64,000 bases of DNA from Bemisia tabaci (taxonomy: Eukaryota > Arthropoda > Insecta > Hemiptera > Aleyrodidae). The translations under genes were made by a program, and so were the position numbers. Under the pieces are notes generated by a model. It saw only the letters and a program-made list of their open reading frames with translations. It was not told the origin of the DNA and searched no databases. The DNA lies in the NCBI RefSeq assembly GCF_918797505.1, contig NC_092797.1:29897372-29961371 (forward strand). The letters run 5' to 3'. This document shows, piece by piece, positions 54,015-64,000 of the stretch; position 1 is the first letter of the stretch, and each line of letters opens with the position of its first letter.

Positions 54015-54787
54015 CTGCCGGGCTGAAGAAAAACGCCGTATGAACCTTCGGGCGTTGCCAAATTTCCTTTGACAAATCACTAATCTTCAAGATAATTTGT
54101 GAATATTTTTCTTACGATTCATCAGGTGATTTTACTTGAAATTACATCTAAAAAGTCTGAAATGTTGCATGTGTGACGAATTTGCGATTTGACTGTTGAT
54201 TCTTATGTAAAAGTTCGCGAGAAACACGATGGTGCCATTGGTTTTCTCTGAAATCAACTCCCAAGCTCAAAAAAAGCTCTCAAGTTGAGGCAAAAATCGA
54301 TGGAATATCCCACGCTATCCTGAGAGTCCACCTCTACATCAAGACAAACTCTCCATGCAAAGATAGGGAGCAAACACATTGACAGGGCTGCCCTTTTTAC
54401 CAGGGGACTCTAAAACTGAAAACGCAGCAACCCTGCTAATGTATCTGCTCCCTATCTTTGCATGGAGAGTTTGTCTTGATGTAGAGGTGGACTCTCAGGA
54501 TAGTGTGGGATATCCCCTCCATTTTGGCATCAACTCGAGAGCTTTTTTTGAGCTTGGGAGTTGATTTCAGAGAAAACCAGAGGCACCATCGTATTTCTCG
54601 CAAACTTTTACGTATGAAACAACAGTCAAATCGCAAATTCCTCACACATGCAACATCTCCATTTGATCTAGAAAGTCTGCAAATTTCAAGGGAAAATATC
54701 GACAATTTTCTACAAAAATAAACATTTTATCGGTGAAAATCTGGCAACTCTCTAATGTTGATACGCCGTTCTTGCTTAGCACGGGAG
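54015..54787 (+). mobile_element. CTGCCGTGC-type MITE, copy 5, split by an insertion
   Basis: The left part (54015-54159) begins CTGCCGGGCTGAAGAAAAAC and has the family's CGTATGAACCTTCGGGCGTT and GGTGATTTTACTTGAAATTA. The right part (54668-54787) continues with AAAGTCTGCAAATTTCAAGG and GGCAACTCTCTAATGTTGAT to GCTTAGCACGGGAG. Removing 54160-54667 and one copy of the duplicated 12 bases gives a family-length element of about 253 bp. Confidence 0.9.
54160..54667. mobile_element. Large foldback element, intact copy (~500 bp)
   Basis: Two arms of about 230 bases (54162-54391 and 54427-54656) are near-perfect reverse complements around a ~35-base loop. The outer arm sequence is ATGTTGCATGTGTGA-GAATTTGCGATTTGAC; inner landmarks are ACTCCCAAGCTCAAAAAAAG, TGAGAGTCCACCTCTAC and CAAAGATAGGGAGCA. 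Flanking copies of cta(a/g)aaagtctg at 54148-54159 and 54668-54679 look like a 12-bp target duplication. The right end is about 13 bases longer than the left. No coding capacity. Confidence 0.9.
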
Positions 54788-54789
54788 CC

Positions 54790-55040
54790 GAGAGGACTGC
54801 AGCGTCGCCGTCGTGCGGCGCGAACATCGCAACGAGCCTCGATGGCTGTCTCCGTCCCTGGCCCCATAACTGGGCCCAAAGCGGCGTAACGCGCGGTGCG
54901 GTGCCTCGGCCGGCCGATGAGTGGAACAGCGTAAAAAACTGGTCTTCGTCGAGGGCCGAATTTCAAAATCCGAGCGACCGGTCGCGCCGCGCCGCCGCCG
55001 CCGCACCAAGCTCCAGTCGGATGCTTAGCCGTCTGCCCTC
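54790..55040. other. GC-rich island
   Basis: CpG-rich with GGTCGCGCCGCGCCGCCGCC near 54980. A 142-codon + frame spans it without motifs. Confidence 0.4.
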
Positions 55041-55044
55041 GGAT

Positions 55045-55240
55045 TTCGAAATTCGGGACAGTACGTGTGCCCGGGCTCTTTTCCAGTTCTTGCGTCCGAT
55101 CTTAGCTTCGGGCTCCATTGCCCGATCATCCTGCAATCCGCCGGTTTTTTTCGTACCCTGAAAGCTTGACATTTGCGGTTTATTGTCACGACTTGAAATG
55201 AAGTCACGGTGACAAAAATTCGACTGTCATTGGGCAGGTA
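55045..55240. other. Unannotated sequence
   Basis: Nothing recognised. Confidence 0.3.
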
Positions 55241-55244
55241 AGAA

Positions 55245-55395
55245 CGGAGTGAGTATGGATTGGACCGCATTTTGAAATTAGGATCTACAGTTTCTGGATA
55301 ATCTGTAAAAACAATTATGTGCATAGGGAAACCAAAAGTACATACGTTGTTTCTAAACTGAGCCAGTAATCGTAGTTCTAATTGGTAATGACTGC
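55245..55395 (+). repeat. Diverged third unit of the 158-bp repeat
   Basis: GGACCGCATTTTGAAATTAG, TAAAAACA, GCATAGGGAAAC, GTTTCTAAACTGAGCCAG and TCGTAGTTCTAATTG occur in the same order as in the units at 42836-43150. Confidence 0.7.
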
Positions 55396-55399
55396 AAAT

Positions 55400-56380
55400 T
55401 GCAAAATAACTGCAATCCAATTAAACGCATCTCAAATCATTGTTCTCCAGACGAAGGCTTCAATGCTTTTACGAGAGTAAGATTCCGCAAAATCTACACA
55501 CAATTTTGTAGATTTTTGGGGATAATTAGAGGAAAATCAATTAAATATATATTAAGGAATGACATGAGGAAAAGTATGAACCCTGCTACATTTTTAGACT
55601 GGAAATAATGAAACTCAGCTTTCACAGAGGTGAATTCAGAAAAGAGGAAAAAGACTAATTTGGTGAGAAAAACAAATTAGGGGGAGAGGGGGATTACTGC
55701 GATCGAGTTAAGTAACAATTTCAGGTGTGAACATTGACGAGAGGGATTTCGCGCTCCATCATGAGGTTTTCGGTAAAATTTCGAATTTTCCCAACGGTCT
55801 TGCGACCTGGCCACTTTGTGGGACTTAAACGCGACGCGTCGGAATCCTGTCGAGATTTGTGAGTGGATGCAAGCTTCGAATTCCTCAAGAGGGAACGAAG
55901 ATGTGGATTGGGTGTGCACCGCACTCCCAAGTCCACAAGCCTCGCAAGGACCAAGAGCCAAGAGATGAGAATATTTAGTCGAAAGGTGAATCAGGATAGG
56001 AGAGCAGGCTCAAAATACGAAGGCTCATGCGTTTTGCAGCTATGGGTGCATATTGCCTTCCCTTCCGTTGCACTTAATTAATGCAAAGACGTAACATTTG
56101 AATTCGCGGCGCAGTAATCCGGACAAGAATATAAAAACCGTTCAAAAAATATTTGAAACATTTCGATGAAGAATGATCGTTGTTGCTGGCCGAGTAATGG
56201 AAACTGTCTCCTCAATTTCTATACCTTCTCGCAGGAGAAAAATATAAAAATGAAAAATGAGCAGAAAGAGAGCTGGCTTGATGGCTCTTAGATTCCTCTT
56301 ATGCAAACGAAATCAAAGTATTTCGTTTGAAAAAATTTTAAAATTAAAAGAGAAAACAGAAACAGAGGAGTGATAGTGGA
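55400..56380. other. Unannotated stretch
   Basis: No gene or repeat recognised in about 1 kb. Confidence 0.35.
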
Positions 56381-56382
56381 AC

Positions 56383-56516
56383 TATACATAAAATATTGAT
56401 CGTGAAACTCCCAAACCACTTATCTCGGTTTGCGACGCTGCAGACTGCCTGCAGATTTTAAACACCGCAAATGAGATTCGTGGTTTGGGAGTTCCACCGT
56501 CGACATTTATTGTGCA
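56383..56516. repeat. Strong hairpin, miRNA-precursor-sized
   Basis: GTGAAACTCCCAAACCACTT at 56402 pairs with AACTCCCAAACCAC's complement at 56482-56495, in a stem that continues inward through ATCTC and TTTGCG and outward, less well, through the ATACATAAAAT region. The loop is roughly 30-40 bases and contains a CTGCAGACTGCCTGCAG palindrome. It could be a miRNA-like precursor or simply a very short MITE; single copy in this window. Confidence 0.75.
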
Positions 56517-56519
56517 TCC

Positions 56520-58538
56520 TCGTTTGTAATCAATATAATTGGACGTTTTCAAACAGAGTCAGCCTAGGCCATTGCCTAATTTTTCCTCCTGTTTTTTGGG
56601 TTTTTTTTTTACAAGGGATCGACATTCCAACTTAAAATTTTGTTAGTACATGATGTTCTGGGGAATAATAACAGTTAGGTTCAAAACCGTATTAAAATTG
56701 TCGGATTCATTACAAGAATCCCACCTCTCCTTGAATCTTGTCTTCAAATATTCTCGGTTGCGATAGTAACTTTCCCTCAAATTTTTTTTTGAAACCGCAA
56801 CAAAGCGAGGCTCACGAGACAAAGTGGATACTTTGTTGAAATAGGAGGTATGGGACCAAGCTTCGGTCATGACTGATATCGTTGAAATGGCCTTGATGAC
56901 AGCGTCTCAAAAAGTGACGCCAACATCTCCCTGCGCGCCCATTGAAGTTATGGTCATCGATTGCGTCAAGATGAAAGACAGACCGAATACATGAATGCGA
57001 ATTTCCGTCCTCTAAGGAATACAAATGGATGGGTCACAAGATGATGGGTTAGAGCTCAAAACTAGAGTTTTGAAGGGTTTCCTTTTCCTATAGAACTTTT
57101 TTTTTCCATTCAAACACACATTTGTTATGTGGACGGTAAATGGGCCCATGCCAGAATGTCCTATCGCTTATCAAAAATAAGTTTGAAAACCTGAAAATTA
57201 TATTAACATTGAGCCCAGGGAGAGTCTTTTTTGGTCCACACTACCACCAACTATCCTTGTAAAATTGTCCAAGCCTATACTCTGATTTTTAACAAAGCAC
57301 TTAAATACAATTTGCCCTTCCTCTAGGAAGAAAAAACATAAATTTCAGTGAAAACGAAGTGGTAAACTATTTCATGTGAAGAGGACTAGGCATATTATTT
57401 TTAAAACGCAACGTTTACGTGTTTCTTTTTCTCTTTTCCACAATCGAGCTGCGATAAATGAATGTTACGGATAATAAAATGCATATGAAATTTTTTTTCC
57501 CCCTGTCTTCATTTCTAATAATTAGTATCGCATCCAGCATCGATGAAAGAGGCAGAGGATCAAACATTTTTCGGAGTTGTTCTTTCATAGACGCCGCATA
57601 GGAACAGCATCTCACCACACACGAATGACAAATCATTTCACCAGCACGGTTGACAGTCATTTGAAACTGTGGGTCTTTACCTTTTACTGTAAACGGATTA
57701 ATCAATATTTTTCGTAATTAAACGCCACGCACCTAAACATAACCATTAATTTAAAGCAGAATCCGCGGGTTTACCTTTGTGCCAAGTATTTTTGCTGGCG
57801 AGCGACACAAACCAGCGTCTCTAAAACAGCATTCCTCGCGTAAAATCTCGGTCTAATATATAAAGAGAATAGAGAATAAAAATGTAAGACACAGGATGAT
57901 TGACTCATACCCCTCCCCTCCTTCCCCCTTACCCTCACATGCGTAATTTGTTGGCAACTCAGGTTGAACGGTGGTTGGTGGGCCCAAGTCCTCCTCTCTC
58001 ACCGCAAGTTGCAAATTGCACGGTCGATGGTCAGCGGCAAATGCAAATTACAAATTGATGCTACTATAAATTCAAGTCACATTATTTTTGATTAATCTCA
58101 GTGTTGAGCCTCAGTCGGTTTCAGCAAGACGAATAAACATGTTAATGGGACTCGGCCGTAGCCGTACGGGTCCCAAGGAGCCCACGGAGAAGTAATGCAG
58201 GACGCTCGGACTCGGTGTAATATGTAATGGAGTAGTGCGCAATGATGAGTCTAATTTAATAAGTTGCGTGAACAGGTTCATAAACTAACTTCTTCGCTCG
58301 GATGTCACCGGTAGCTGCGCTCTACAAGACGTGATTTATGGTAAACTACTGATTAATTCCGACTGCTCTCCATCCATGTTGTATCTACCACAGCCGCAGA
58401 ATCCTGAGCAAAGTGCAATGAGCAATGACCACTGTACCCAAGCTTTCTGCCACAACTCATACTTTGCCCGGCTACTACCTACAGTGTAGGTTTTACATTT
58501 GTTGAAGCTTTGGTATCCCTCCGGAGAAGCCAATGATG
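56520..58538. other. Long unannotated stretch
   Basis: About 2 kb without confident features. On the minus strand 57622-57688 lies between an acceptor-like CCGTTTACAG and a donor-like GTGAGA and would encode KGKDPQFQMTVNRAGEM and a few more residues; this is the most exon-like place in the window but is unsupported by any family I recognise. Confidence 0.35.
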
Positions 58539-58541
58539 AAT

Positions 58542-58665
58542 TGGACGCATTTCAATCAAACGGAACTATGTGCATTGAGACATGAGCCCTGAGACCCATA
58601 ATAATACGTGCATAACAGGGCTCACGTCATAATGCACATAGTTCCGTTTGATAGAAACACGTCCA
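58542..58665. mobile_element. TGGACG-ended MITE, short variant (124 bp)
   Basis: Left TGGACGCATTTCAATCAAAC then GGAACTATGTGCATT; right AATGCACATAGTTCCG then TTTGATAGAAACACGTCCA. The ends match those at 31088 and 42593, but beyond GGAACTA the sequence is different. GAGCCCTG and CAGGGCTC pair near the centre, so the whole unit forms a hairpin. Confidence 0.85.
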
Positions 58666-58669
58666 CTTT

Positions 58670-60525
58670 ACGACTGAATAACTGTAAATCCTATGGACTC
58701 CTTTAGTCGAGTATCTAAAAGATACAGTACCTGGCATGCTGCAGAATCACAAAGTAATTAGTGACACTATATGATTCATAATAAAATAACAAAATGTTTC
58801 GTCAGCTGTCTTTAAATTACTAATATTTTCATGTTTCTAATCGTTGAAAAGAAGCTTGAAATGGTACTGTTATTGAAATTGAACAGGCAGATGCCACTGG
58901 GTATATCATGTTGTAAGGGCCCAATTTTGTATACCCTCTGCGTTGAAGGCTAAGCTGAAATATTGACTACAATGTCTTGTCTGTTTACTGTTGATGGCGG
59001 CTGTTGTTTGGTTTGGAATATTACCTTATTTTTTTCAGCTACGCTAATTCAGAGGCGTGATAGGTAAAATAAAATGAAAGCAGTGATAAGAGTCCTAGAC
59101 CCTCTAAACCTCGAAAATTGTCCTCCCCCATAAAGCAAAAAACTATAAAATATTGCATTGGATCCCTCTACAGAAGAAAACTTTCATTTGGAACTCCTAT
59201 GTGAAAAAGTGTTGTTCCTTTGCGCCATGAATTTCATCCGTTCGTACGTTCGTTCGAGATGCCAATACAAATCTAAACATCGTGGTGACGAGAATCACTC
59301 GCTAATCGCTCACATAGTAATTCCTGAATATTTTAAGTTGAGGGAGAAATACAATCCATGCGCGGAGCGAAGTTTTATATCATGCCGCAGACGAAAATAT
59401 CTCGCAAATAAACCAGTTTTTTGTAGATGCGTCCATAGTGGGACACTCGACTTGTAGGAAAAATATCCTAGGCGTCGAGCAATTTTAATGACTATGTTGT
59501 TTGTTCCTTTGAGACGCGGTATAGAAAACACCCATGGACAAGCGGTTACCAACGAATAAATTATCCGAAGATTATCCAAAAAAAAGAGAAGAAAAACCGG
59601 TAGCATCCTCAGTGTGGTTTAGATATCTCCGCTGTTTACTGTTTACAACTGTTTATGATTGTATCATTGATGGAATTTTATGGTAGTATTATCTAGCTAA
59701 TGACGACTGTTGAAAATGTTCTAAATTTTCGAATCCACAGTTTCCTACATGAAAATCCATCATTTATACAGAACATGTCTCTTTAAATATTCATATTTAA
59801 TACACAATTCGCACGATCAGTGGTATCAATAACATGAGTAAATAGGAAGAAAAAACACAAGCCTTTCGCGGAAAATACTCGTAAATAAAATCATCATGTG
59901 AATAAAATAAATAAGAGGTGTCAGAAATTTGTTCCCTTTGTTTTATTCCATTCCGATGTGCATTGCACAACGTGATTGATTCCATAGGGTCATGTAGCAC
60001 TCATGCCACATCCACCCTCAGTGTTCCCGCGAGGGCGAAAGGGGTGAAAAGAGGGTGAGGGTGAGCGTTTGTGCGGTGACAGTAATTACATTTGGTCAAA
60101 AATTTGCTCCCCTTTTTAATTGGAGCCGGCAAAATGGAAACTAGGATAAACGCGTGCTGGCTACACGGTAACGCGGGGTGACACGGCCAGCGAGGGGTTA
60201 ATTGCTGCCTCTTTTCAAACCTCCAATTAATGTGCACGCTGCAAACTTTGTTTTTTCTTCCTTGTCACCTGCGACATCCTAAATAGAAAACCCTAGCTCC
60301 CGCTCCCTCCGATGCAACTTCAAGTTGATTATTAATTTATTGGCTCGCCCGGGAGCGCCATTTTGGAGCTCCTACCCTGACGCAGGCTCAGGGTCCATGC
60401 GACGATCCTTCCACCTCCTTGTTCCTAGATTTTGTACCTCCTCTTCCCTCTTTTTTAGATCTTCCCAAATTAGAAATCTCGCGCTTTATGGAACTTCATT
60501 CAGCTCAATGCATGATAAATTAAAG
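58670..60525. other. Long unannotated stretch
   Basis: About 1.85 kb with no gene or repeat recognised; frames of 98-99 codons on both strands at 59158-59606 overlap each other and lack motifs. Confidence 0.4.
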
Positions 60526-60529
60526 CCAA

Positions 60530-60767
60530 TGGAGAATTTGCATGCGAACTTTTTATTGCTTCATCTGAAAGTGCTTACAGAGCTGATTTCACAGTATTTT
60601 TTATAATTTTTTTCTGATATGAGAAATAGTATAATGATAGATTTAAAAGTGAAAAAATGCATCGCCTAGTGACGTCATCTGGCGGCATTTCCCATTTAAA
60701 CACATGCATTTTACCAGATTAGATCACTTATTCAGATCTTCTCCAATAATTGTTCAGTTCATGAACC
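60530..60767 (-). repeat. ~235-bp dispersed repeat, copy 2
   Basis: Reverse-complement partner of 7231-7463, about 85% identical by eye: TCATCTGAAAGTGCTTACAG, TTTTTTATAATTTTTTTCTG, CTAGTGACGTCATCTGGCGG and TCTTCTCCAATAATTGTTCA. Similarity ends with ATGAACC at the right. Confidence 0.85.
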
Positions 60768-60769
60768 AA

Positions 60770-61618
60770 AAACCCAAAAAATGATAACGATAGGAGATGA
60801 TACGGGAGACGAAAATTGGGATTCAAAGCATCGTACATCTCTGTTGGCGAGTAAACGATCTTGAACTTCAGTTTGTTGTTGGACTTAGAGGAATAAAAAC
60901 AAATTGACGAAGGCGTTTAAGGCTCAGAGCAGGTTTTGAGAAGCATAAATAATTTGCGGACGTTCGAAATAATATTAGGATATACGAGTGTCCTTGCGTA
61001 TTCTCGGATAGATCATGATTAGCGACAAAATAAAAGAGGGAAGACAAATAGGAACTTACATATGTATGTATATTCTACTTTACAGGGGGTGAGGGACAAC
61101 TCGGAAGATTAACGGTGGATTATAAATGTGCTCTCGTTTAAAACGCCAAATAAAATAGATGACTTCTTCAGTTGAAATGACCCAGTCACCCTTTTATAAA
61201 TGAAGGGCAAGAGCTTCTTGAACATTTGTGGATAAGTGTTGTTTTCATCCTGTGACTCTGACTCTTTCTATTTGTTTTCTCAAGAATAGAAGAATTTACC
61301 ACGATAATTTTCGATTTCGTTCACTCTCCTCTTCGCGCAAGTGGAGAAAATGACAGGCATTTTGCGGCCGCCCTTGATGACGTCAGAGTCCTAAAGGGGA
61401 GGAGGAGTCAAGGGGTACCGGAATGTACCTGAAGATGGGGTAGAGGGTCAACCCAAAACTGCCCTTAAACCTGACTTGACTTTAATTGGGGGAAAAGGGT
61501 GGATTCAACTTTACTTGGTATGTACCTGACATTGGGAGAGGGGGCCAATGAATAGAGACGCGACTTGAGGTCATCTATGGATGTTCCCTCCTATCATCGA
61601 TGATTGACGCGACTATAG
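60770..61618. other. Unannotated stretch
   Basis: No gene or repeat recognised. Confidence 0.35.
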
Positions 61619-61620
61619 GA

Positions 61621-62009
61621 AAGAAAGAAGAATGCACCAATACAGTGGTTGACACCATGTGTCATATTCTCTAAAAACCTAACACTGCATTTGATTGGAT
61701 TTGAAAATTTGGCACTTCAGGTTTGACCGAAAGATTACGATTTGGTGTCTTTACGATGCGGTCTTGGACCTGCACCACTAGACTGCACTGATTACGTTGC
61801 TGCACTTCCGGTAAGGAAAGAAAGAAGAATGCACCGATACAGCGGTTGACACCATGTGTCATATTCTCTAAAAACCTAACACTGCATTTGATTGGATTTG
61901 AAAATTTGGCACTTCAGGTTTGACCGAAAGATTACGATTTGGTGTCTTTACGATGCGGTCTTGGACCTGCACCATTAGACTGCACTGATTACGTTGCTGC
62001 ACTTCCGGT
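61621..62009 (+). repeat. Recent 196-bp tandem duplication
   Basis: Unit 1 (61621-61816) and unit 2 (61817-62009) both run from AAAGAAAGAAGAATGCACC through GGTTGACACCATGTGTCATA, CTTCAGGTTTGACCGAAAG and GTCTTGGACCTGCACCA to GCTGCACTTCCGGT. Only about three substitutions and one indel separate them, so the event is recent or homogenised. No inverted termini. Confidence 0.93.
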
Positions 62010-62034
62010 TTCGTGATTTTCATTACAGGGCCTC

Positions 62035-62505
62035 CGATTCATTCGCCAGCGACCCGACTCGTAACTTCGCAGACGGTGGCAGGCAAGCTTGAGGCTGATA
62101 AGTCCGCTATCAGACGGCGAAATGCATTTCCAGCGGCGCGAGGTTCGACGCGCCTCGCGAGCCATGGGCGCCGCGACGCTCGACGCTCGACGCGCGCGGC
62201 GCGGCAGTTGTATCGACGTCTCAAGGTTCTCCATTGATTCGCGATTCGCGCCTCCCGCCTCCCGTACGTCGTGCACGAGCACCCACCCTCAGCTCCCTCC
62301 CCCCTCCCCCGCCACGTTTCGCCGTTCGCCGCCGGACCCTTCCCCTCCAGAAAGGTGCACCCGCGCTGACATGAGCGTAGCGCCGGCCGCGTCGCGGCGC
62401 GTCTCGCGTCGTCATCGTCTCTCACGCTCACGGCTCACCCATTGATTCATTTTCCTCCGTCCGAACTCCCTCCCCGCCTCGTCCACGGTCCGCGGTGGCC
62501 TTACG
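62035..62505. other. GC-rich island
   Basis: CpG-rich, with GACGCTCGACGCTCGACGCG near 62175 and C-rich CTCCCTCCCCCCTCCCCCGC near 62290. Overlapping frames of 118-130 codons on both strands are Arg/Ser/Pro-rich and compositional. Possible promoter region; not shown. Confidence 0.45.
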
Positions 62506-62509
62506 AGTA

Positions 62510-63080
62510 AACACCTTCGATTATACGCACTATTACGGCACCTTATAATCGACTTGGTTTAGAGGCGGTATATTGACTTAATTCAGAGACTATGCATTTC
62601 GATATGACGGTCTCGAACTTGTGCCAAATATTCTTTTTTTCTTCTCCCCGCCCCCTTTTTTTTTAGTAAACCAAAAAACTTTGCTGATAGTAAAGATCGC
62701 ATAATCCGGCTCATTCAATATTTAATTATACATTATACATTAACGTTGATAATTTTCTTCATGAAAAGATGAAGTATAACCGGTAAATGTAGTTTCGAAG
62801 TTTAGCTATCGATATCGATATATTCTATAGACCCCGCGATGTATGCGATGTATGCAAGGGTGTATTCTGCGTATGTATGTATGTCTTTCCGCATCAACTC
62901 CTTGAGTAGTCTAATGGTCAATGATGACCAAATCCGTTTAAAATCTATCTATCTAACAGGACTTAACGTTTGATGAACTTGCCTTGAAAAACCACTCGAT
63001 TCAGTTGCAATTCTCGCGAGTAGGAAATACTAGTTTTTCTCCATTTACATCCACTGTAAATATCGATTCTTGCAATTAGC
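62510..63080. other. Unannotated sequence
   Basis: Contains TATCGATATCGATATA near 62808 and a short TATGTATGTATGT microsatellite near 62872. No gene. Confidence 0.4.
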
Positions 63081-63083
63081 CTT

Positions 63084-63240
63084 TCGGCGTGCTTTGCGAT
63101 GTATCGATTGATCTGCAATTTAAACTCATGGAAAAGAATCGATAAACAGAGTGTTCATGACGAGTACCTAAATAATCGATTCTTCACTATAGCTTCAAAT
63201 GGGAAAATATCGATCATCGATTGTTCACGCCACGCCACTG
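63084..63240. mobile_element. ATCGAT-type MITE, copy 6
   Basis: Same orientation as the copies at 28806 and 30479. It begins CGGCGTGCTTTGCGATGTAT (about eight terminal bases lost) and ends TTCACGCCACGCCACTG. Interior AAAGAATCGATAAACAGAGT, AATAATCGATTCTTCAC and CTTCAAATGGGAAAATATCG are diagnostic. Confidence 0.87.
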
Positions 63241-63244
63241 CCGG

Positions 63245-64000
63245 AAATCGATTGTTTTACTTTCATTGAAACGGAGGAAAACCAGAGTTGCCATCTTGCT
63301 AGAATGGCGACTGGCTCGATATTACACTTTTCGGTTATCATCGAGCCGATACCATGCTCAACAGGTCGCTCATCAATCACCATTGCGCGGAAAATATTGT
63401 TGAGATCCAAACTCGAGGTTTGTCTCCCCCGATGGAGTTACTTCGATAGGAAAATCGGGGTCGCTCTGACTGTGTAATGTATAAGACGGAATGGAAAACC
63501 CGGAAGAAAGGGTTGCATCAGTTTAGTACCATCGTGAATGTAACAGCAGATGTAATGAATGAAAACAGAAAAAAATACTTTTACTCCTCATTATAGTTAG
63601 GGGCTGTTAATGGAACACAAATTTGCTCTTATAAATATTCAGTTTTTCGAAAAGGGGGCCCGTAATGGTTGAAGATGATCATTATTCCGGGAGGTCGGTG
63701 CCTGGACGAGGAACAGTTTCTCTGTCTTCCGCGATCAGTAGGAGCTTCAGTTCTCGGAGGGTCGATTCGGTGACATCGTAGGAAGTGAATTCTTGATTGC
63801 TGACCTTAAGGATTCAATAAGATGCTAAATCCTAATAAACACTCTGAGCTAGCCGGATTAAAAGTTTGACTGATCGTGGAAATACTGATTTTGTTGCCTG
63901 GATCGTTATGATGTCTATCAAATAAACGGAGTCACCCGGGTGTTTTGGCCCTTTTTTTGGAAATCTCTTTTACCACGGAGCAGCTGATTTAAACCCATCT
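63245..64000. other. Unannotated sequence to the window end
   Basis: No repeat recognised. A 92-codon + frame at 63199-63477 starts inside the MITE and has no supporting motif. Confidence 0.35.

Noticed and set aside
1..64000. CRISPR arrays, operons, ribosome binding sites, bacterial insertion sequences
   Set aside because: Looked for and not seen. The TTAGG-type repeats, MITEs with eukaryotic-style TSDs and absence of dense genes fit an animal nuclear genome.

Overview
This window looks like a repeat-rich, gene-poor stretch of an arthropod nuclear genome, most plausibly an insect. The base composition is moderately AT-rich with sharp GC-rich islands. There is an interstitial block of the insect-type telomere motif (CCTAA/TTAGG) near 8.72-8.79 kb, and dozens of short non-autonomous DNA transposons carry terminal inverted repeats and target-site duplications (TSDs). 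The repeat families resemble those I associate with hemipterans such as whiteflies, but that is an impression from memory that I cannot check here. No open reading frame longer than about 215 codons exists, and none of the longer frames resembles a known protein. I therefore annotate no protein-coding gene. The DNA could be intergenic or the inside of very long introns.

Layout. 0-5 kb: a ~200-bp dispersed repeat in four copies, a palindromic MITE, an 'ATCGAT' MITE, a 651-bp hAT-type element with a perfect 8-bp TSD, a polypurine tract, and a second ATCGAT MITE with an 8-bp TSD. 5-15.4 kb: two hAT-type MITEs of one family, a foldback, the telomere-motif block between 27-bp inverted arms, several GC islands, and Transib-like MITEs. 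15-31 kb: MITEs with CTGCCGTGC-type ends, a large foldback, and a hAT-type element nested in a tandemly duplicated repeat. 31-44 kb: the TGGACG-ended family, a long quiet stretch, two long-arm inverted-repeat elements, and a pogo/Tigger-like fragment joined to a 15-bp minisatellite. 44-56 kb: two full Transib-like MITEs, the second large hAT-type element with an internal ~70-bp tandem repeat, and a CTGCCGTGC MITE interrupted by a ~500-bp near-perfect palindrome. 56-64 kb: a miRNA-sized hairpin, further MITEs, a recent 196-bp tandem duplication and a GC island.

The most informative result is a four-copy family (12854, 15139, 44677, 47714) whose ends begin CACAGTG and are flanked by 5-bp duplications: exact in three copies (cggcg, cgtcc, cgacg) and 4 of 5 in the fourth. 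CACAGTG ends, 23-24 bases, then an ACAAAAATT-like block, together with GC-rich 5-bp TSDs, are hallmarks of Transib, the transposon superfamily related to the RAG1/RSS system of V(D)J recombination. None of the elements carries a transposase in this window, so all must have been mobilised from elsewhere. Boundaries come from reading by eye; those backed by a TSD are exact, others are good to about 10 bases.
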